The position numbers and the translations under genes are program-made. A stretch of DNA of 5,955 bases from Ruminococcus sp. UBA7477 (lineage in GTDB: Bacteria > Bacillota > Clostridia > Oscillospirales > Ruminococcaceae): positions 18,239 through 24,193 of the forward strand of contig DLOT01000014.1 of assembly GCA_002479715.1 (NCBI GenBank), in the 5' to 3' direction. The notes under the pieces are model-generated. The model searched no databases. It was not told where the DNA came from and saw only the letters and a program-made list of their open reading frames with translations. Below are positions 5,575-5,955 of this stretch, one piece after another (positions within the stretch are counted from its first letter, which is position 1; each line of letters begins with the position of its first letter).

Positions 5575-5583
5575 AAAAGGGGG
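5575..5583 (+). promoter_or_regulatory. Ribosome-binding site of csoR supporting a TTG start
   Basis: AAAAGGGGG lies 10 nt before the TTG at 5594-5596. The first ATG in frame (5624-5626, residue 11) has no ribosome site at a workable distance: the GGAGG at 5596-5600 is 23 nt away. The TTG start also keeps the conserved N-terminal CCKKKK tail. Confidence 0.65.
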
Positions 5584-5593
5584 AAAGATAACC

Positions 5594-5890
5594 TTGGAGG
5601 AAAACTGCTGCAAAAAGAAAAAAATGCGGACCGAGGACGAGAAAAAGAGCCTTATCAACCGCCTTAACCGCATCGAGGGTCAGGTCAGGGGAATACGCAA
5701 TATGTTCGAGAACAACGCCTACTGCATCGATATCCTTACTCAGACGGCTGCTGCCTCGGCGGCTCTTGCGGCCTTTAGTAAGGAGCTGTTGGCAAACCAT
5801 ATCCGAACCTGCGTCGCGGAGGATATCCGCAAGGGCAATGATGAAACTATAGATGAGCTTTTGGCAACTCTGCAAAAGCTGATGAAGTAA
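5594..5890 (+). CDS. csoR: CsoR-family copper-sensing transcriptional repressor
   Basis: A 98-residue all-helical repressor of the CsoR/RcnR (DUF156) family. The core motif NRLNRIEGQVRGI (22-34) forms the first helix with the basic DNA-contacting face. The Cu(I) ligand set Cys-His-Cys is complete: C44 in AYCIDILTQ, and H69 and C73 in NHIRTC. This separates it from persulfide-sensing CstR, which lacks the histidine, and from Ni/Co-sensing RcnR and formaldehyde-sensing FrmR. Y43 next to C44 also matches copper sensors. In apo form it binds the operator in its own promoter, and Cu(I) releases it. The N-terminus carries an extra CCKKKK stretch (5-10) that could bind metal or DNA. The start is TTG at 5594. 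A copper-domain protein gene begins 12 nt after the stop, forming a csoR-cop operon. Confidence 0.95.
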   Translation: MEENCCKKKKMRTEDEKKSLINRLNRIEGQVRGIRNMFENNAYCIDILTQTAAASAALAAFSKELLANHIRTCVAEDIRKGNDETIDELLATLQKLMK

Positions 5891-5902
5891 AGAGGGATAG
5901 AT

Positions 5903-5955
5903 TTGGTTCAGTATAATGTTACGGGAATGAGCTGCGCCGCCTGCTCGGCAAGGGT
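5903..5955 (+). CDS. copA: Copper-binding protein, N-terminal fragment; probably CopA-type Cu(+)-exporting P-type ATPase
   Basis: The frame begins at TTG (5903-5905) and runs off the right edge after 17 codons. The residues MVQYNVTGMSCAACSAR contain the GMxCxxC copper-binding motif of the heavy-metal-associated domain. AGAGGG at 5891-5896 with 6 nt spacing supports the TTG; the next ATG is inside the motif and too late. Being 12 nt downstream of csoR, it belongs to the copper operon. GMSCAACSAR at the very N-terminus is typical of CopA ATPases in Clostridia, which pump Cu(I) out of the cell. A stand-alone CopZ chaperone of about 70 residues would start the same way and cannot be excluded from this fragment. 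Confidence 0.85.
   Translation, partial: MVQYNVTGMSCAACSAR

Noticed and set aside
5339..5875. A 178-codon open frame on the minus strand across the end of apgM, the terminator and csoR
   Set aside because: It crosses a clear terminator, the copper promoter and a confident csoR gene, and has no recognisable content.

Overview
This window looks like chromosomal DNA of a low-to-mid GC Firmicute of class Clostridia, most likely a gut Ruminococcus-like or other Oscillospirales/Lachnospirales bacterium. The reasons are consensus sigma-A promoters, GGAGG-type ribosome sites, frequent GTG/TTG starts, short hairpin-plus-T-run terminators, and proteins of clostridial type: a LacI-like sensor fused to GGDEF, a COG3635 phosphoglycerate mutase, and a CsoR with an N-terminal CCKKKK tail. 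The genus is an inference, not a database result.

Layout. (1) 1-71, minus: the first 23 codons of an unrecognised gene that runs off the left edge, with its own sigma-A-like promoter. (2) 140-2170, minus: a two-gene operon of an ECF sigma factor and a translationally coupled single-pass membrane protein (probable anti-sigma factor), with a promoter at 2142-2170 and a terminator at 140-170. (3) 2076-2316: a divergent intergenic region holding the two outward promoters, two dyads between them, and a structured leader for the plus-strand operon. (4) 2221-5493, plus: a cytosolic diguanylate cyclase with a LacI-type ligand-binding domain, followed 8 nt later by a cofactor-independent phosphoglycerate mutase (or proposed homoserine kinase), then a strong terminator. 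(5) 5532-5955, plus: a copper-homeostasis operon with a CsoR operator inside its core promoter, csoR, and the first codons of a copper-binding protein, probably the CopA P-type ATPase, that runs off the right edge.

How the parts work together. The sigma/anti-sigma pair would convert an envelope signal into transcription. The cyclase would convert an intracellular small-molecule signal, probably a sugar-like ligand, into cyclic-di-GMP, and it shares an operon with a central-metabolism enzyme. The copper module would be derepressed when Cu(I) loads CsoR. I see no mobile element, CRISPR array, tRNA or rRNA. The points most worth checking are the cyclase with its sensor domain, degenerate I-site and apgM partner; the sigma factor start, where the Shine-Dalgarno sequence points to AUA rather than the overlapping GTG; and the operator-in-promoter layout of the copper operon.
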